DNA of 35,330 nt from positions 1 to 35,330 of the forward strand of contig CAZSKU010000025.1 of NCBI GenBank assembly GCA_964607515.1. Reading direction: 5' to 3'. The position numbers and the translations under genes were made by a program. Position 1 is the first letter of the stretch, and each line of letters opens with the position of its first letter. Below, piece by piece: positions 32,698 to 35,330 of this stretch. The stretch is from UBA6080 sp964607515. Lineage in GTDB: Bacteria > Fermentibacterota > Fermentibacteria > Fermentibacterales > JCC-6. The notes beneath the pieces are model-generated. The model was not told the origin of the DNA. It worked only from the letters and a program-made list of their open reading frames with translations, and made no database searches.

Positions 32698-34476
32698 CTA
32701 GATCCTGTCCCGCTTGGTGTAGGTGGTATGCAGGAGTTTATGGGATCTGTGGCCCAGAGGTTTTTCCAGGTATTCCGCGTAGATGAGCTGGATCTCGGGG
32801 TTCTCGTGGGACTTCCTCAGGGGCAGGCTCTCGTCCTCGGCGTAGATGGCCTTCATCCTGGCCAGCCTGTGCTGCATGTCCGTGGGTATCGGCTGGCCGC
32901 CGCCGCCGATGCAGCCCCCTGGGCAGGCCATGATCTCGATGAAGTGGTAGTCGGCCCGGCCTTCCTCCACCGCCCTCATGAGCTTGTCGGCGTTAGCGAG
33001 CCCGTGGGCCACCGCGACCTTGAGGGTGGCGCCGGCCAGAAACTCCCAGCCGGGGAGCATCTTCCCGGGCATGGGGATGGAGGCTTCCCGGATGCCCTCC
33101 ATACCCCTCACCGGGCAGATGTTCAGGCCCGGGAAAGGAACCTCGGTACCGGTGACCACCTCGTAGGCGGTCCTCAGGGCCGCCTCCATGACGCCGCCGG
33201 TGGCTCCGAAGATAGCCGCGGCTCCGGTGGATTCACCCATGAACCTGTCGAACTTCTCCACCGGGAGTCTGTCGAAGTTAATTCCGGCCATTCTGATCAT
33301 CCTGGCCAGCTCCCGTGTGGTGAGAACGTAGTCCACGTCGCGGTAGCCGCTGTCCTGCATCTCCGGCCGGTCCTTCTCGAACTTCTTGGCGGTGCAGGGC
33401 ATGATGGACACGCTGACCACCCTGGAGGGGTCCACACCCTCCTTCTCCGCCAGGTAGGTCTTGGCCAGGGCTCCGAACATCTGCTGGGGGCTCTTGCAGG
33501 TGGAGAGGTTGGGCAGCAGGCTGTTGTGCTTGTGCTCGATGAACTTGATCCAGCCCGGGGAGCAGCTGGTCATCATGGGCAGAGCCACGGGTTCATGGTC
33601 CACCAGGGCCTTCTTCAACCGGAAGAGGAGTTCGTGTCCCTCCTCGATGATGGTGAGGTCGGCTGAAAAGTCGGTGTCCAGAACCCGGTTGAACCCCAGC
33701 CTGCGCAGAGCCGCCGCCATCTGGCCGGTATTGTGGTCTGTGGGAAGACCCAGGGCCTCGCCCAGACCGACCCTCACCGCCGGGGCGGTCTGAACCACCA
33801 CGAACTTGTCGGGATCCTCCAGTGCTTCCAGGACTTCGTGAATCTCGCTCCTCTCGTAGAGGGCTCCGGTGGGGCAGCGGTTGATGCACTGGCCGCACTG
33901 GGTGCAGGGAACCTCGGAAAGGCCGAGGTCCTGGAAGGTGCCAATGTAGACCTCGGAGGAACGGCCCACGGGCTTTATCACGGCCACGCTCTGGAGTTCC
34001 TCGCAGGTGCGGACGCATCGGGTGCACATGATGCAGCGGGACTCGTCCCGGACCACCCCGGGGCTCACCTCCACGAAGCACTCCGGCTTTTCCGTGGTCT
34101 GGAAGGCGTTGTCGGTGATGCAGTACCTTTCCGCCAGGGTCTGGAGCTCGCAGTTGTGGTTGCGGATGCACTCCGGGCAGTTGGAGTTGTGGTTCGCCAG
34201 GATCAGCTCCAGCATTGATTTCCGGGCCTTGCGCACCCTGGGGCTGTCCGTGAGGACCTTCATGTTCGGGGTGACCGGAGTGATGCAGGCGGCGGTGAGG
34301 GTGCGCCATCCCTCCACCTCCACCACGCACATCCTGCAGTTGCCCGCGGTGGAAATATCGGGGTGGTAGCAGAGGGTCGGGATGTCAATTCCGCTTTCAC
34401 GGCAGGCCTCCAGAACCGTAACCCCCTCCCTCACCGTAATATCCTTGCCGTTCACATTCAGATTGATGCCCGGCAT
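32698..34476 (-). CDS. hydA: [FeFe] hydrogenase catalytic subunit (HydA/HndD type)
   Basis: A 592-aa enzyme that interconverts protons and H2 at the H-cluster, cytoplasmic. Domains in order: [2Fe-2S] (CYHPDISTAGNCRMCVVEVE ... C), His-ligated [4Fe-4S] (HNSNCPECIRNHNCELQ), two [4Fe-4S] (CIMCTRCVRTC, CTQCGQCINRC), then the H-cluster domain with L1 TSCSPGW (C305-S306), L2 IMPCTAKKFEKDR, L3 MACPGGCIGGGGQP, and the small-subunit-like C-terminus (SHENPEIQLIY). The ATG overlaps the hydB-like stop as TAATG. The multi-cluster architecture and NuoF partner suggest an NAD(P)-linked, possibly ferredoxin/NADH-bifurcating hydrogenase. Maturases are not in the window. Confidence 0.97.
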   Translation of the reverse strand: MPGINLNVNGKDITVREGVTVLEACRESGIDIPTLCYHPDISTAGNCRMCVVEVEGWRTLTAACITPVTPNMKVLTDSPRVRKARKSMLELILANHNSNCPECIRNHNCELQTLAERYCITDNAFQTTEKPECFVEVSPGVVRDESRCIMCTRCVRTCEELQSVAVIKPVGRSSEVYIGTFQDLGLSEVPCTQCGQCINRCPTGALYERSEIHEVLEALEDPDKFVVVQTAPAVRVGLGEALGLPTDHNTGQMAAALRRLGFNRVLDTDFSADLTIIEEGHELLFRLKKALVDHEPVALPMMTSCSPGWIKFIEHKHNSLLPNLSTCKSPQQMFGALAKTYLAEKEGVDPSRVVSVSIMPCTAKKFEKDRPEMQDSGYRDVDYVLTTRELARMIRMAGINFDRLPVEKFDRFMGESTGAAAIFGATGGVMEAALRTAYEVVTGTEVPFPGLNICPVRGMEGIREASIPMPGKMLPGWEFLAGATLKVAVAHGLANADKLMRAVEEGRADYHFIEIMACPGGCIGGGGQPIPTDMQHRLARMKAIYAEDESLPLRKSHENPEIQLIYAEYLEKPLGHRSHKLLHTTYTKRDRI

Positions 34477-35330
34477 TACGCTTCACTCCCTTCGCAGCAG
34501 CATTCCTGCGGCAGTTTGACGAAACCGGTCACGATGTCACGGAAGCAGTTGCCGGCGGTCTGGCCAAGGCCGCACTTGCTGGAGCTGGCCATAACGTCGC
34601 ACAGGTCCATGAACGGCTGAAGGCAGTCCATGCAGCACACCTCGCCCTGGCGCAGGGCGGACACCGCGTGGAGAAGCCTGGTGTTGCCCTCCCGGCAGGG
34701 AGTGCACTGGCCGCAGGATTCGTGAACGAAGAACTCCATGAAGTTCTCCAGCACATCCAGCATGTCGCGGCTGTTGTCGAACACCACAACCGAGCCGCCG
34801 GGGGGCAGCTCGCCGAAACTGAGAGCCGACCCGAAGTTGTCCGGGGTGACGGTCCTGCCGCTGGCGCCGCCCACCTGAACCGCCTGGACGTCCCGGGCGC
34901 CGGCCAGCTCCAGGAGATCGCTCAGGGGGGATCCCATGGGCAGTTCGTAGACCCCGGGCCTCTCCACGTCTCCGGAGATGCTGAAGAGCTTGGTACCCGA
35001 CGCCTTGCCCAGCCCCAGGCCGTCGTACCAGTCGGGCCCGTTCAGGATGATGTGGGGGACTGCGCAGAAGGTCTCCACGTTGTTGACGATGGTGGGCTTG
35101 TCCATGTAGCCGGCGTTCACCGGGTAGGGGGGCTTGTTCCTGGGTTCGCCCCTCTTCCCCTCCATGCTCTCTATGAGGGCGGTCTCCTCGCCGCACACGT
35201 AGGCACCCGCCCCGGGTCTGATTTCCACGTCGAAACTGAACCCGGTGCCCTGGATGTTTCCGCCCAGCAGGTTCCGGTCCAACAGGTTCTGCCTCGCCCT
35301 GAGAATGCCCTCCACCAGATAGGGGTACTC
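34476..35330 (-). CDS. NuoF/HydB-like NADH-binding hydrogenase subunit (partial, 5' end beyond window)
   Basis: The last 284 residues of a flavoprotein that passes electrons between NAD(P)H and the hydrogenase. Visible are the NADH/FMN-fold segment GAGAYVCGEETALIESMEG, PPYPVNAGYMDKPTIVNNVE, a SLBB region (YELPMGSPLSDLLELAGA) and the C-terminal [4Fe-4S] motif SCGQCTPCREGN ... CGLGQTAGNCF. The product ends soon after this cluster (CCCEGSEA) and shows no extra ferredoxin domain. The frame is open to the window edge, so the N-terminus, and probably a NuoE-like subunit, lie outside. Stop/start overlap with hydA. Confidence 0.95.
   Translation of the reverse strand, partial: EYPYLVEGILRARQNLLDRNLLGGNIQGTGFSFDVEIRPGAGAYVCGEETALIESMEGKRGEPRNKPPYPVNAGYMDKPTIVNNVETFCAVPHIILNGPDWYDGLGLGKASGTKLFSISGDVERPGVYELPMGSPLSDLLELAGARDVQAVQVGGASGRTVTPDNFGSALSFGELPPGGSVVVFDNSRDMLDVLENFMEFFVHESCGQCTPCREGNTRLLHAVSALRQGEVCCMDCLQPFMDLCDVMASSSKCGLGQTAGNCFRDIVTGFVKLPQECCCEGSEA

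Noticed and set aside
33545..33570. L1 motif of HydA reads TSCSP rather than TSCCP
   Set aside because: To my recollection Ser at this second position is a common natural variant in NAD-linked HydA proteins, so I do not treat it as inactivating. I could not check an alignment.
1..35330. CRISPR arrays, insertion sequences, rRNA or complete tRNA genes
   Set aside because: No regularly spaced repeats, no transposase frames with terminal repeats and no rRNA/tRNA structures were seen on reading both strands.

Overview
The window is a 35.3-kb, high-GC, gene-dense bacterial chromosome fragment with about 27 protein genes, most on the minus strand and many overlapping by a few bases. Several features point to an anaerobic, Gram-negative-type bacterium of the FCB/candidate-phylum group; something like Fermentibacterota is my guess, not a demonstrated assignment. 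These are an [FeFe] hydrogenase with a NuoF-like partner, an outer-membrane-type beta-barrel, Lgt and lipoproteins, and three secreted proteins ending in a Por/type IX-like C-terminal sorting domain. No rRNA, complete tRNA, CRISPR array or insertion sequence was seen.

Region 1 (1-7.5 kb) is a secretome block. It holds a CDF metal transporter, a lipoprotein serpin divergently paired with a gingipain-like C25 cysteine peptidase, a small secreted protein with a 14-residue acidic tandem repeat, a secreted concanavalin-like protein and a secreted esterase with a sorting tail.

Region 2 (7.5-25.6 kb) is one co-directional minus-strand run of 17 genes. In transcription order: PHP phosphoesterase, a 68-aa protein, a lipoprotein, mreB, mreC, mreD, mrdA (PBP2), rodA, lgt, a comF-like gene, a membrane protein, dnaE, a beta-barrel protein, an M29 aminopeptidase, a Trm112-like protein, a DUF167 protein and a degenerate-AAA/TPR protein. 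Most junctions are stop/start overlaps (ATGA, GTGA, TTGA, CTGA, TGATG). Cell-wall elongation, lipoprotein maturation and replication are therefore probably co-expressed, with the only sizeable internal gap (131 bp, with palindromes) before mreB.

Region 3 (25.6-31.0 kb) is a signalling/nucleotide block. It holds an HD-domain dNTPase-like protein, an ankyrin/zinc-ribbon protein coupled to a hybrid histidine kinase with a degraded ATP-binding domain, and a divergent tyrosine-recombinase-like protein that keeps Arg/Arg/Tyr but has lost the catalytic Lys and both catalytic His positions.

Region 4 (31.0-35.3 kb) has a secreted FG-GAP repeat protein with a sorting tail, then hydA and a truncated hydB/nuoF-like gene of a probable NAD(P)H-linked, possibly electron-bifurcating hydrogenase that continues beyond the window.

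The observations I consider most worth following are the catalytically depleted recombinase, the kinase/ankyrin/zinc-ribbon pair, the minigene with a perfect Shine-Dalgarno sequence after the esterase, the CTG start at the Trm112/DUF167 junction, and the palindromes in front of mreB and the esterase gene.
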